This document shows, in pieces, positions 36,585-49,600 of a stretch of 64,000 bases of DNA. Under the pieces are notes generated by a model. The model was not told where the DNA came from, did no database searches, and worked only from the letters and a program-made list of their open reading frames with translations. Each line of letters begins with the position of its first letter. Position 1 is the stretch's first letter. Both the position numbers and the translations under genes were made by a program. The stretch spans positions 5,006,593 to 5,070,592 of the forward strand of contig OZ021725.1 in the NCBI GenBank assembly GCA_963978545.1. Reading direction: 5' to 3'. This DNA comes from Linyphia triangularis (lineage: Eukaryota > Arthropoda > Arachnida > Araneae > Linyphiidae).

Positions 36585-37160
36585 TAACCCATAAAAACCA
36601 AGTTTTTATTATAAATCCATTATATGAATCCAAATTTTATATTCACTAACATTCGCCATTCCTGATGCCAGCGAGTGTTTGGTGTTGGCATCTAATATTA
36701 AATATTAAAAACATCTCTATCAGCAAAATATCCGGTAAATCAATTTTTAAAATTTATTCATTAAAACTCGATGTGAATTTATGCAATCACATCCAAATAT
36801 CTTTTAGTTATTCTGATTGAAACAATTTATTTCATTATTTATTTGTTAAAACAGTTTTGGTAACAGGAAAGAGTTTCTTCGAAGATCGATTAAATGCTAT
36901 TTCAGCGCGATTGGATGACGGCAAGTTGGTTTATTAGTATTCCGTAAAAAATTTTGACAGTGGCAGCCATCAAAATTTTGTAGAATGCATTGTCATCGAC
37001 ATCGAATCTATCTGCCAAGTTTCAACCCGATTGGATCACGGCAAGGGGGTTAATTCGATCTCCGCAGATCCTCCTGCCATCGACAAACATACATACAAAA
37101 TCAAAGTTAATATGAATAATTTAATAACATAACCCATAAAAACAGAGTTTTTAAAAAATC
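36585..37160. repeat. Direct-repeat-bounded segment, possible non-LTR 3' end
   Basis: AACCCATAAAAACCAAGTTT at 36587 and AACCCATAAAAACAGAGTTT at ~37134 bound a segment. The segment has two related GATTGGATSACGGCAAG stretches (36910 and 37033) and ends CGACAAACATACATACAAAA. This looks like a mobile-element tail, but no class can be fixed. Confidence 0.4.
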
Positions 37161-37281
37161 CTTTAAATGCATTATCAATTTTTATATTCATTAAAACAGC
37201 GCCGATATCAAAAAATTTATATCACCAAAATGTGCAACAAACTACGTTTCAAAATTTATTTATTAAAAATGAACTTGTTAA

Positions 37282-38004
37282 GGTATACATATACAATTGA
37301 GATGATTTTCTTTACTTTTTAGTTTATAATTTCAAACTTTTTGACAGTATATCAGAATTAAAAATGATGCATTTTTGTATACAAACTTTTTTTTCCGTCA
37401 TTTTCTTAATCAGCTAATTGCAATTAAAGGGACTAATTAGGACATTATAAGAACATGCATAAATAAACTTGTAATTAACTTAGAGGTATTATTTTTATTG
37501 AAAATAAGAAATATTATATTGACGCATGTTCCTATGGAGAATATTGAATTTAGCTTCAATATTTATTTAATTATAAGTTTTTAAATAAAAAGTTTAAGAA
37601 AAATACATAGTTTTTAACAAAAAATTAAGATTAAAATATGCATAAAAAAAGTGTTTATAATAATATATATTAGATTCTCCATACAAAACACATTCACAAC
37701 TATTGTCTACAAAACAAAATTAGAGTTTTGTAAATCGGACCATTTATTATGAAGTTATGACCGTTGGAGTAAAGTCATATAATAGCAAAATGTCATTCTT
37801 CAGAAAACGCCTTTAAAGTTATCTACACTAATGAACGTGATACAAAACAGGTTCACAAAACCTACTGTAATTTAAAAAATAACTTGAGTATCAGAAAGAA
37901 AATGGTATCATTTTAATGGTGATGATATCGGGAAAATTTTAAAACTTAAAAACAAAAACGCAGACTTGAGTCAAATTTCGCAATTCCTAATGTATATGTA
38001 TACT
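37282..38004. mobile_element. TTAA-target TIR element
   Basis: TTAA flanks both sides (37278-37281, 38005-38008). Inverted ends are GGTATACATATACAATTGAG and AGTATACATATACATTAGGA. No transposase. Related ends are seen at 46151-46874. Confidence 0.75.
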
Positions 38005-38218
38005 TTAAGTTAATATAAAGAACTAGCTGAATACCTAGGCTTCACTATGAAATTTTACCATATGCATTTTAGCAGTCAAAAGATATTCATATATTCCACA
38101 CTTCAGACGTTTGATCCCGTTTCAAACCCACCAAATTGATTTATCAAAATAGGAATACCTTACTTTATCTATGCTTGCCCTTGTTGACTTTTTTTTCCAA
38201 AATTTATAATTGTGAATA

Positions 38219-38680
38219 CAGTAGAAACTCGATTAACCTTCCCTCCTTTATCCGGAACTCTCTGTTAACCGGCAATCATTTAGTCGACATCAAAAATCTC
38301 TCGAATGAGTAATAAATCAATTGTTCCTTTTTAAACCGTAATCTTTTCTCTTGCTCTAAAGTTACATAAGTAAAGGTGAGACTTTTGACTGTTTTTCTAA
38401 CGAAATGACATGGTTAGAGCAACCTTCGGATGCAAATCAAACTGAACTATTGCCTTCAAAAAGACTCCGGGATAGAGCAGCGAAACTAAGATTATCAAGA
38501 TTATTGCAACAAAAACTCATTTCCAACAATTATGTCATAAAAAAACATTAAAAGTCCTGTATTCAATAAACGAAAATCATTTACTTTTTATTGTTTTTTT
38601 TCAACTCTCTTTTATCCGGAATTTTCGCTTAACCGACCTACCTTTGGTCCGAATTAGGTCAGTTAATCGAGATTCTACTG
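38219..38680 (+). mobile_element. pogo/Tigger-like element with TA duplication
   Basis: Ends CAGTAGAAACTCGATTAACC and the inverted CAGTAGAATCTCGATTAACT, with TA on both sides (38217-38218, 38681-38682). Also has subterminal CTTTATCCGGAA on the left and its near-copy CTTTTATCCGGAA on the right. It is inserted in the Helitron-like element and is internally deleted. Confidence 0.92.
38405..38551 (+). pseudogene. Tigger-like transposase C-terminal remnant
   Basis: A 48-codon frame starting MTWLEQPSDANQTELLPSKR and ending in LLQQKLISNNYVIKKH before TAA. It lies just upstream of the right terminal repeat, where the C-terminus of a pogo/Tigger transposase would sit. No catalytic residues remain. 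The assignment rests on the TIRs and position more than on protein similarity. Confidence 0.5.
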
Positions 38681-38749
38681 TACATTGGAAATGAAACATT
38701 TGAATACCCCTCGTTTAGAACGTTTAACTCCCTTTTGACCCTTTTAAAT

Positions 38750-41700
38750 AGTTAATCGAGATTGTTGTAATTTATTGTGTTTATGTTTGCTCTTAGTTCT
38801 AAATTTTAGAAGTTGTAACTGTATTGGAAGTGAGACATTAAGGTATTCCACGTATAGTTTCAATGTTGCGTTTTCATGCCTTAAAAATTCATTAATCGAT
38901 ATTGGAATCACTTACTTTTTCGAAATTTGCCCTTCTTAACATTTGCACCAAATATCAGAATTGTGACTGCATTGGAAGTGTGACATTAGAATATCCCTCG
39001 TTTAGAACGTTTAACCCTTTTTCGACCACTTAAAATTGGTTAATCGAGATCTGAATTTCTTACATTTTACATGTTTGTATTTGTTGACATTTGTACCAAA
39101 TATCAGAGTTGTGACTCCGTTGGAAGTGTGACATTAGAATATCCCTAGTTTGGAACGTTTAACCCCTTTTCGACCCCTTAAAATTGGTTAATCGAGATCT
39201 GAATACCTTACTTTTTACATGTTTGTATTTGTTGACATTTGTACCAAATATCAGAGTTGTGACTCCGTTGGAAGTGTGACATTAGAATATCCCTAGTTTG
39301 GAACGTTTAACCCCTTTTCGACCCCTTAAAATTGGTTAATCGAGATCTGAATACCTTACTTTTTACATGTTTGTATTTGTTGACATTTGCACCAAATATC
39401 AGAATTGTGACTGCATTGGAAGTGTGACATTAGAATATCCCTCGTTTAGAACGTTTAACCCCTTTTCGACCCCTTAAAATTGGTTAATCGAGATCTGAAT
39501 ACCTTACTTTTTACATGTTTGTATTTGTTGACATTTGTACCAAATATCAGAGTTGTGACTCCGTTGGAAGTGTGACATTAGAATATCCCTAGTTTGGAAC
39601 GTTTAACCCCTTTTCGACCCCTTAAAATTGGTTAATCGAGATCTGAATACCTTACTTTTTACATGTTTGTATTTGTTGACATTTGCACCAAATATCAGAA
39701 TTGTGAGTGCATTGGAAGTGTGACATTAGAATATCCCTCGTTTAGAACGTTTAACCCTTTTTCGACCACTTAAAATTGGTTAATCGATATCTGAATTCCT
39801 TACTTTTTACATGTTTGTATTTGTTGACATTTGTACCAAATATCAGAGTTGTGACTCCGTTGGAAGTGTGACATTAGAATATCCCTAGTTTGGAACGTTT
39901 AACCCCTTTTCGACCCCTTAAAATTGGTTAATCGAGATCTGAATACCTTACTTTTTACATGTTTGTATTTGTTGACATTTGTACCAAATATCAGAGTTGT
40001 GACTCCGTTGGAAGTGTGACATTAGAATATCCCTAGTTTGGAACGTTTAACCCCTTTTCGACCCCTTAAAATTGGTTAATCGAGATCTGAATACCTTACT
40101 TTTTACATGTTTGTATTTGTTGACATTTGCACCAAATATCAGAATTGTGACTGCATTGGAAGTGTGACATTAGAATATCCCTCGTTTAGAACGTTTAACC
40201 CCTTTTCGACCCCTTAAAATTGGTTAATCGAGATCTGAATACCTTACTTTTTACATGTTTGTATTTGTTGACATTTGTACCAAATATCAGAGTTGTGACT
40301 CCGTTGGAAGTGTGACATTAGAATATCCCTAGTTTGGAACGTTTAACCCCTTTTCGACCCCTTAAAATTGGTTAATCGAGATCTGAATACCTTACTTTTT
40401 ACATGTTTGTATTTGTTGACATTTGCACCAAATATCAGAATTGTGACTGCATTGGAAGTGTGACATTAGAATATCCCTCGTTTAGAACGTTTAACCCTTT
40501 TTCGACCACTTAAAATTGGTTAATCGATATCTGAATTCCTTACTTTTTACATGTTTGTATTTGTTGACATTTGTACCAAATATCAGAGTTGTGACTCCAT
40601 TGGAAGTGTGACATTAGAATATCTCTAGTTTGGAACGTTTAACCCCTTTTCGACCCCTTAAAATTGGTTAATCGAGATCTGAATACCTTACTTTTTACAT
40701 GTTTGTGTTTGTTGACATTTGTACCAAATATCAGAATTGTGACTCCATTGAAAGTGTGACATTAGAATATCCCTCGTTTAGAACGTTTAACCCCTTTTCG
40801 GTACCTTAAAATTGGTTAATCAACATCTGAATACCTTATTTTTGACATGTTTGTGTTTGTTGACATTTGCACCAAATATCAGTTGTGGCTGCATTGGAAG
40901 TGTGACATTAGAATATCCCTCGTTTGGAACGTTTAACCCCTTTTCGGTACCTTAAAATTGGTTAATCGAGATCTGAATACCTTACTTTTTACATGTTTGT
41001 GTTTGTTGACATTTGCACCAAATATCAGTTGTGGCTGCATTGGAAGTGTGACATTAGAATATCCCTCGTTTGGAACGTTTAACCCCTTTTCGGTACCTTA
41101 AAATTGGTTAATCGACATCTGAATACCTTACTTTTTACATGTTTGTATTTGTTGACATTTGTACCAAATATCAGAGTTGTGACTCCATTGGAAGTGTGAC
41201 ATTAGAATATCTCTAGTTTGGAACGTTTAACCCCTTTTCGACCCCTTAAAATTGGTTAATCGAGATCTGAATACCTTACTTTTTACATGTTTGTGTTTGT
41301 TGACATTTGTACCAAATATCAGAATTGTGACTCCATTGAAAGTGTGACATTAGAATATCCCTCGTTTAGAACGTTTAACCCCTTTTCGGTACCTTAAAAT
41401 TGGTTAATCAACATCTGAATACCTTACTTTTGACATGTTTGTGTTTGTTGACATTTGCACCAAATATCAGTTGTGGCTGCATTGGAAGTGTGACATTAGA
41501 ATATCCCTCGTTTGGAACGTTTAACCCTTTTTCGGTACCTTAAAATTGGTTAATCGAGATCTGAATACCTTACTTTTTACATGTTTGTGTTTGTTGACAT
41601 TTGCACCAAATATCAGTTGTGGCTGCATTGGAAGTGTGACATTAGAATATCCCTCGTTTGGAACGTTTAACCCCTTTTCGGTACCTAAAAATTGGTTAAT

Positions 41701-41780
41701 CGACATCTGAATACCTTACTTTTTACATGTTTGTGTTTGTTGACATTTGTACCAAATATCAGAGTTGTGACCGTATGGAG
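38750..41780. repeat. 148-bp tandem array, about 20 copies
   Basis: GGTTAATCGAGATCTGAATA recurs every 148 bp (for example 39038, 39186, 39334). Two main variants alternate: AGTTGTGACTCCGTTGG with CCCTAGTTTGGAAC, and AATTGTGACTGCATTGG with CCCTCGTTTAGAAC. Later copies add a GGTACC variant. This indicates higher-order structure. Reading frames across it are artefacts. Confidence 0.95.
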
Positions 41781-42247
41781 AGTGGGAGAATTTATTGATG
41801 AGTGAGTGAGGACTTTGCCTTATATATAGAGAGATTTAAAAAGTAATTCATGCTTAAAGAACCACTCGATAATTTTGAATATTAGTGTACATACAGAGAA
41901 AAGAATACCTAGCTTTAAAATGACATAACTACCCAATAACAGAAAGAAGAAACACATGCTATGTTGGCTAAACAGGGATAGGACACAGTTTGCAAAATTA
42001 ATTGATGAAATCACAATTGATGACGATTGCATATGGTCGGCTAATGAAGCCTATTTTCATTTGGATGAATTTGTAAATAAAACTGCTGAAAATTTGTAAA
42101 TGAAACCCGTCTATTTGGTTTACAAAACTGATGCTTTCTGTAAAATGGGCTGCACAAATTCAATAAAGGGACACTCTTACGTGTTGGAAACGATAAACTA
42201 ATTCCGCTATATTAAGATTTTTATCTATCTGTTCCCAGATTTGTTTA

Positions 42248-42482
42248 AGATTTACTGTAGGATCCCCCTTGGCGACTTTTTAAAAAAAAATCACCAAATT
42301 GAAAATGACGTCAAAAGGATCAAAATCCCAAATGGCGTCAAATCAAGCCGTGTTGCCAAATCCAAACGGTCGCTAGGGTTAACAGATAACCGTCATCTGA
42401 AAACCTTGGCGACGGGTTGCCACATTCGGCGCCGAAATGCCAACTTTCAAAAAGTCGCCAAAGGGGACCGTACAGTAAATCT
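42248..42482. mobile_element. MITE with GGCGACTTTTT subterminal repeats, copy 1
   Basis: Inverted ends AGATTTACTGTAGGATCCCC and AGATTTACTGTACGGTCCCC, both followed inward by TTGGCGACTTTTT. The 141-codon frame running through it is not taken as a gene. Copy 2 is at 53495-53711. Confidence 0.85.
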
Positions 42483-42706
42483 GAGCTCCACATTTCAGTA
42501 TTATAACTTTTTTGGGGGTAAACGGGTGCATATGAAATTCCGTACCTGTCGATTCAACATTCTGCTTGTCTTTCACTGTTTTCCAGTTCTGTCATCTGAA
42601 AGTTTGAGAGCCCTTTCTAATAAACCCTGCATAATTAAATTTTCTATAACGTTAGATAAACATTAACATAACAGTAAAAAAAAAAACTTAACATATATGA
42701 TAATAT

Positions 42707-43100
42707 TTATATATAAAAGCAAAAGCCCTCACTTTTTCGTCACTAAAATTCTCCCACTCACCGCGACTCTAATATTTAGTACAAATATCAATAAAGATAG
42801 ACATAGAAAAAGTATTATATTCCGATCTCAACTAACTTCATTAATTTAGACAAGTCAAAAGGGGTTGAAAGGGAATAAAGTCCCACTTCTAATGTAATCA
42901 ACACTCTGAAATTTAGCAAAAATACCAAGGTCAGTCATAAAAAAGATAAGCTGAGCTGATTAGGATAAACAAAGTTTAAGGGGTTGAGGAGTCGAAACGT
43001 TCCAAACGAGGGTCGAAAGTGCTTAGTAAAGAGCTTGGCACTTCAAAAAGAAGTTTCGAATCATCAGAGATTCCTTTATTCATTTTACGCATTATTTATA
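42707..43100 (+). mobile_element. 5' part of a second Helitron-like copy
   Basis: TATATATAAAAGCAAAAGCC followed by CTCAC and AAATTCTCCCACTC matches the 5' end (minus strand) of the 38023-41834 element. It then continues into diverged 148-bp-type units (reverse of CGTTTGGAACGTTT...). The right side is replaced by a SINE. Confidence 0.55.
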
Positions 43101-43111
43101 GAAACAAATTG

Positions 43112-43297
43112 GAGTGGGTTGGTTGTTTTCAGATTATCTGGCACCATCAGCAACACGAGGGCTATAATGAGCCGAAGCATTCGTCATTTGACAAGCCAAC
43201 ATACATTTACAAACACTATGCCTAACACGGGACTCAAATCCGCAACCTCGCGGTCTAGAGGCTAGCACGCTAACCACTATACCGTTTGGTCGGCCAA
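43112..43297 (-). mobile_element. tRNA-derived SINE with recognisable A and B boxes
   Basis: Minus strand: GGTATAGTGGTTAGCGTGCT (A-box region) and GCGGATTTGAGTCCCGTG (B-box region) in a tRNA-like head, then TAGGCATAGTGTTTGTAAAT and the tail shared with 4880-5060 (CAGATAATCTGAAAACAACC). The head is too altered to be a working tRNA gene. Confidence 0.85.
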
Positions 43298-43438
43298 ATT
43301 GGAGGGGGTAAAACTTCTTTTGGTGTTTTCAGTATTTTCAATCATCACTGACCATGGTTTAGCAATCTGAAACGCATATCAAAGGGAACTAAGATTTTCT
43401 GTTAAAAACAACCAAAAAATTAAAACTCAACAAGTGAA

Positions 43439-43444
43439 TTTATT
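43439..43444 (-). promoter_or_regulatory. AATAAA polyadenylation signal of the LITAF gene
   Basis: A minus-strand AATAAA about 130 bp beyond the LITAF stop codon, consistent with a short 3' UTR. Confidence 0.6.
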
Positions 43445-43571
43445 TCAAAAAGTGTACCCAAAGAAAATGTCTTTACGTGAGTTACAGAAAGCTCAACAGC
43501 AAAAAATAATTTCAAATTCTTTAAAAAATACTCTCCATTTGGACGTCAGAACATGTTAAACTGGTGGTTCT

Positions 43572-43695
43572 TTAAAGGTCCCTCAGGTAACGTCGGTGGA
43601 AGGTTCCGAGTTCGGTCTCGCACTCAGGACAAAAGTGGTGGGCATCCTTGAAGAAATTCACTGCAGGACAGAGAGGCAAGCAGCAGCAAGGACAG
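43572..43695 (-). CDS. LITAF gene exon 3 (terminal)
   Basis: Acceptor ATTTCAG, stop TAA at 43572-43574. It codes for CPCCCLPLCPAVNFFKDAHH, then FCPECETELGTFHRRYLRDL. It contains the C-terminal zinc half of the domain. Confidence 0.93.
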
Positions 43696-46600
43696 CTGAA
43701 ATTATAAATCAAAGGGAATAATCAAAAGTATCCAAAGAATAATAAATAGTTACAAAAATTTAAAAGGGAGATTTGTCCATTTAAGTATCTCTAGTGCAAC
43801 GTTCAGTTTCTCAATGCTTTGATAGTACTGCACTTGTATTGATAGTCAACCTTTCGCCATAAGAATATATTTATACTCATGGTATGAAAAGGAAACATTA
43901 CTGAACATGAATTTACGGTACAACTTGTGACGGTGCATCGCACGTCACTCTTCCCAATGCGCATGTCTTTAACGCATTCACCTGTAGTTAGTCTTTTGAC
44001 CGGTAGGAGAGGCACGGCACGGCGCATGTGCGGACCTGCGACCGCCGCTATAAAACCGGCAACTTGAGTTGTAATTCTCAGTTTCGTAGTTTCGAATAGT
44101 TTCATAGTTTTGTACAGTTTCGTAATGTTATAGTTTCACGTTAGTTAATTTACCTTAGTGTTCGTCTCGTCTATTTTTTTGTGTGCAGTTATGTTTACCA
44201 CGTTGCAGTACCTGATATAGCGGTGCCATACTGAACGCTGCCCATGTGGCACTTTTTGATGCTCTCATCTACCGACGTCTTAATCCAGCTGCCACGGTGA
44301 GAGGTGTTGTTTTTATTTAATTGTGCTTGCATGTTTCCCCATCCTCCCCAGGTACCAGTCTGTGTGTTTTGTTGCCGTAACCATAAATGTGTTGAAAGTA
44401 AAAATAAAAAGATACTTAAGCGCTACTAAAAGTCTTCTCATTTAGTGGACATATTTTGGAGTGTCATAAACTTTGATATTCATTGAATCCGTTCCACTAC
44501 TTTTAGGACACAGCAAATATGTTTCCACGCAGGTGGTCATTCAAATGAAACATTTACTTTATTTGTGTGAATTCTCGCTTAAAGTCCAAGTTACACTATC
44601 TGCCCAAGACTGTTAAGGGGGTCCAGCACCTCCATAGGAGCCCATGTTAAATTCAACAACTTTGGGAGCATCTCACTTAATAACCGATTATTTCAATCCT
44701 TATGAAACTACTTTCACAGTATAATATTTGGATACTTTTGAATACTTTCACACAAGATTTTTGTTATTTTTTAAAAATTAAAATAATTATGATTTTCTAA
44801 AAATATGTTTAAGGAAAAATTATAAAATTTTAGACTAATTATTATTTTTTTTTTTAAAGTATGCTACTTATCAACAATTCCTCGTGTTAAAGTACTTAAA
44901 TACATTAGAGAAACATGTATAAAAAATTTCAAGCACTTATGGCATATAGATTTTAAGCTATGTGCCCCCAAACATGAAAAAATGGCATTTTGAGAAATTC
45001 GGCTTTGAAGTTAAAAAACATGCATTAAATACCTACATTTTGTTTACTTCAAAAAATTATTAAAAATACTTTGAAATAAAATACAATTACAGATGAGGCA
45101 TCATTTTAAAGGCAAAATTTATATTTTAATAAACAGTAATAAACTTGAAATCAATAATCTGAAAAATTTTCATGTGCCGGACCCAGTAGAGCTACTTTGA
45201 GATAATGTGCAGAAAGGCGGGCGCTAAAAAAGAACTAGGTACTATTCTGTATATTCATAGTAGAGATGCTATTCCAACATTCATTGCGTAAGAAAAAAGA
45301 ACTGAAAACTTATGATACCAGGGATTTGAGAACACTTTTAAAAGCTTAGAAGAAAAAAAAACTAGCATACACTGTTAAAAATATTGGTTCAAACTTTTCT
45401 GGTTTAATCTGGCAAAGCTGTGAGATTTCAGCAGAAAAGTGCTTCAACTCAATCGAGCTACTTTCTCTATTTGTTGACTTTCACCAAAATTCGGTGAAAT
45501 GCAGGATCATCCCATCATGCATTGCGGTCGAACTAAAAAAAAAACAAGATGGCCGACACTCGTCAAGCAAGAACGGTGATTTTGAATAACATTGGATTTC
45601 AGTTGTGATAAAAACTGCTGCTGTTGAACAACATATATCGCAAAGAAATTGAAGAATTGTCATGCATAATAATGAACATACCTCTTACAACCATGCAGAA
45701 CTTGCTTGCTACCGTTTGATACAGGATTAAATAAATTTTGCCGACAAATTACACCTTACTAGCTACATAATACTTAATTTCTCATTGCAATTTCTTAGTT
45801 TGCCACCCTCTGAAAAAGTATTTGAATTCGTTATACAGCAATGTAATATTCAATATTCCTGTTCGATTCTGTAGCTTCCAAATCAAGAACATCAGCAAGT
45901 GACAATTCCACCATTGTATAGGGAAATAGTTGACCGCATCTTGAACAAACAGCACAATTTTCATCACCATGTCATAAAATAGACATTGAATTACTGTATA
46001 GAATTCAACACATGGATAAAAAGATTATTCAGGGTTTTGCGTCATTGGACTATTTTGATACATTAAGAAAATGGAACATCTGCAATGCTCACTCTGCAGG
46101 AGAGAAGAGCTAGAAGAAAGTACTTAATGAATTTATTCAAAACTATTTAAGGTGTATGTATACCCTAGAATTTTTTTTTCTTCTTAATTCTGAGTTTAAA
46201 AATCCAATTCTTTTTTACATTAGTTAGAAAGTATATGATTAAAATCATTACATAAAAAAATTAAATTTCGGCAATTGTTAATTTGTTAATTAATCTTTAA
46301 TTAGATAATTAGTAAATTTTTCAAACAATGGTATACCAAATTCTAATTTATTAAGAAACGCAATTCTACTTGGAGACGATTGGAAATATTATTCTTAATG
46401 TTTTGAAACTCAATTAAGTCTCTTATATTGAATAGATTTTTTTTTACAATTTATTTTGAGTGAAAACATGAAAAAAATCAATATTTTCAAGGAATTCTAA
46501 GTTTTAAAAATCCCTAAAAAATCAATTTCTCAACCAATTTTATATAATTGAGTTCAAAACATCTATCATATTATGTAGATTACTACGATATAAAAAAATT

Positions 46601-49600
46601 GTAATTGAACATTTTGTTGTTGAATTATCATTGTTTGAATAAAGCGTGTCATAATCAAAATACAGTTCGTCAGAAAACAGGTTTAAAGTTTTAAATACGT
46701 GGTATCTAACAGGGGAAGTACCTACCTATAATTGATTGTAATATAAAAACTATTAAGAATATTTTCAAAAGTTTAGTATTGTTTGAAAGCTGAAGTATCA
46801 GAAAATATTATGATATAATAACAAATAATTAATATTCTTATCGATTTTCGTGAATTGCAGGGTATACGTACACCTTAACTGAATGAAACAGGGCTTAGAA
46901 TGTATTACAGATACTAGAACGAGAAGTCATGGGTTTTAAGTTATTTAAATCACAGTTCAATACAGAAAGCATTTCAGCAATAGGATCATAGGTGAATGGA
47001 ATTGTTTGCCAATGGATATACTGAACTCAATAATTCAACTGGGGTGGTATAAAATGAAAATTGTATATTAATTGGGAGATAATTAAGAGGAAATCGTAGT
47101 AAAGCTCATTCCCTAAACTCGGTATGTTACAAACATCTAGCCCAGTCCACCTAGGAACTAATTTCTATAAAACCTTAAAATTTGGTGAATAGATGAAAAA
47201 GGTCACTTGATGAAATGACATAAGTTATTTTCATTTGATGTCTATCTATTACTAGCTGCGTGGCCCGTCGTTGACGGATAAACTCAGTTTTTGGTACTAA
47301 ATAAAAGTAATATAAAAGTTTATCACCCCATTGTAAATTCATTCTTTGTTCGTTTAGTTCGGCATGTCTTAGCCGATCGGCTTCTAAACGAAGGGCACGC
47401 CTCTCTGATGTTTCTCTACTCCTTACAGACTCCTGGCGTCGCCGTTGCGACGCTAATCTGTCCTCTGGGGAAATGTCCGTCTGCCGCAAAGTCGAAGCTT
47501 CTTGGTTGTCATTTTGTAATTCGTTCCTCTTTAAACGTTTTTGAAAAACTTTTTTGTCGATTTTGCTTAATGATGGGCGTTTTTTTCTATTCATTGTGAA
47601 TGTAGAATATCATTTGCGATTTTCAAAACAAACCAAACGAAGATTGTCATTCAGTTGCCATTCAGGAAATACTAAATTGTGTCTGCTTAAAAACACCAAA
47701 AAAAATTATTTCGGAAATTTTAAAACTCAATTAAAATTAAAAATATATCGCCTATTTTACTCCTGGTCGTTAATTAAGCGATATACCAAATTTCATCCTA
47801 ATCCGTTAGGTAGTTTTTACGTGAAACGGTCCCCAAATCCGTGTGACAGAAAGTCAGTTTTATTTATATAGATAATTGAAAATTAAAATAGTAAAAATCA
47901 TAACCATGTGGAGCCACTGCATATGCATTGACGAAAGGGTTTCAAATGAAATAAAATACATCATACGCTATTTTCGAGTTTTTAATTTACGTCATTTCTT
48001 TGAGTGATCTTTTACGTACCTACTCACTAAATCTCCAGGTTTTATAGAAATTAGTTTCTAAATGCACTGGGCTAGAAGATTATAACACAGCGGGTGTAGG
48101 GAAGGATTATTTTAATTTATCTCATTCTTGGATCGACAAACATTTCTATGCATCCCTTGACTTCTTTGGTAATTGTGGTGTAAAATTCAAAATCGTCCTC
48201 ACGTCCATAAGCAGACGCACAACCACAGGGATGCGATGTAGGCGCAGTGCCCGTTCTCGTACAAGACCCTTGTCTCCACCGTTTTCTTGCAGCTGCCACA
48301 CACCGCTTTCATAGGCACCTTGGCCAATTGTCCTTTCTTCGGGGGATCAATTGTAGGAGTCTCCTTCTTCTTACCGTCATCCTTCGCTTTTTCTTCTAAA
48401 GAACATACAAAATCAAGATTATCATAAATGTTGTTTCTGTTACCTCGGTACATCCTGTTCAAACGAACTTCCTATACTAAGCTCCACCTCAACTTAACTT
48501 TTAACTGCTGTGGTTGGGTGGTTTGAAGTTTTTGGCGCAAGAGCTACACGTGGTTCATAATGCGCCAAATAAATTGGTGAACATAGATTTAAAGTTTAAG
48601 AAACATAGTATCAGAAAAATTAAGATAAAAGTCAAAGATGCGATATTTTAGGGGGTGGAAGCATTCCACAAAAAAATGACTCGAGGTCTGTCAGACCGCT
48701 TACAGCAGTTAAGGGTTAACATCACTTAGAGTGTAGATCTTTACCGTGCACATAGGCAATTCATCCATTTTGGCGGCGTGAAGGCATATTGCTCGCCAAA
48801 CCTTATAGCCTTTTGTTCTCTACAGGGTTGCTGGATTGAGTTTCCCAGCGTGCCTTCAAGTCACAAAATTGATGAATTGCCTATCTATGTGAAGATCTAC
48901 CGTCTAAGATTATGTTAAGTTAAGATGGAGCTAAGCTTAGTAGTGTTTGTAATTACACTCCTAAAGACGACTTTGAAATGGATAAACAGTCAAAGTTTTT
49001 AACTTTTACCTTGTTTATTTAGGTCATTTAAGGTACATTTTATATTTTTCTGATTTTTTGGAAAATTATTTTTATGACTTTTAAAAAACACTGAGTGGAA
49101 ACACAATCACAATTTATTAGCAAAGAAAAAACTAAAATTTCAATTGGCACATTTTCTTTGCCAATTGTCGTCAATGGGTAAAAGTTCCACTGTTTAAAAC
49201 TGGTCAATAGCAAACCAATCATAAAATTTTGTATTTGCGTATCTTTGGAAAATAGTCTCTAAAATTCTTTTAAAAAGTAAGAAATCGTTCATCTTTTTGC
49301 AAACAATGCTTTAAAAACAAGTATTAAGGAGATATTTAGCACTCAATGTGACAATTTTCTTTTTGACTCAAAACTTCGTTGGCAATCAAAAGTTCAGCCT
49401 GTAAAGTTAGCTTCTTTATAAGTCTTTAACTCTATCTACTGACAAGTCAGTTTTCTCATGGTATTGTATCGATTAAAACTAATATCGATTGAAAGAAAAA
49501 TTACTATAGCTATATATTCATGGGTTGATGTTTGGAAACAAATCCCAAGTCGTCTCTGATTGGCGCACTTCCCGCGTCTTCCGGTTACTCACTTCCGGCA

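Larger units (their letters stand above)
38023..41834 (-). mobile_element. Helitron-like element, 3.8 kb, with internal 148-bp array
   Basis: On the minus strand it begins TCTCTCTATATATAAGGCAA after an A. It ends GAAGCCTAGGTATTCAGCTAG before a T, matching the 3' ends of the 722-bp Helitron family (TTTCGTGGCGAAGCACGGGT...CTAG). The body is a 148-bp tandem array plus a later pogo/Tigger insertion. No Rep/helicase is seen, so it is non-autonomous. A related 5' end is at 42707. Confidence 0.7.
47105..48109. mobile_element. TIR element interrupted by a Helitron
   Basis: The left arm (CATTCCCTAAACTCGGTATG, then CTAGCCCAGTCCACCTAGGA) and the reverse complement of the right arm (CCTTCCCTACACCCGCTGTG, CTAGCCCAGTGCATTTAGAA) match, both continuing ACTAATTTCTATAAAACCT. 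Without the 621-bp insertion it would be about 385 bp. It ends about 95 bp from LITAF exon 2. A relative lies at 8725-8950. Confidence 0.85.

Noticed and set aside
42241..42666. 141-codon plus-strand ORF
   Set aside because: Starts in and runs through a MITE with matching inverted ends; no recognisable domain.
43112..43297. Functional tRNA gene
   Set aside because: Pol III boxes are present, but the head lacks a good acceptor stem and continues into a SINE body shared with other copies.
47291..47871. Plus-strand ORFs of 102 and 105 codons
   Set aside because: Antisense or non-coding parts of the minus-strand Helitron with the Rep N-terminal fragment.
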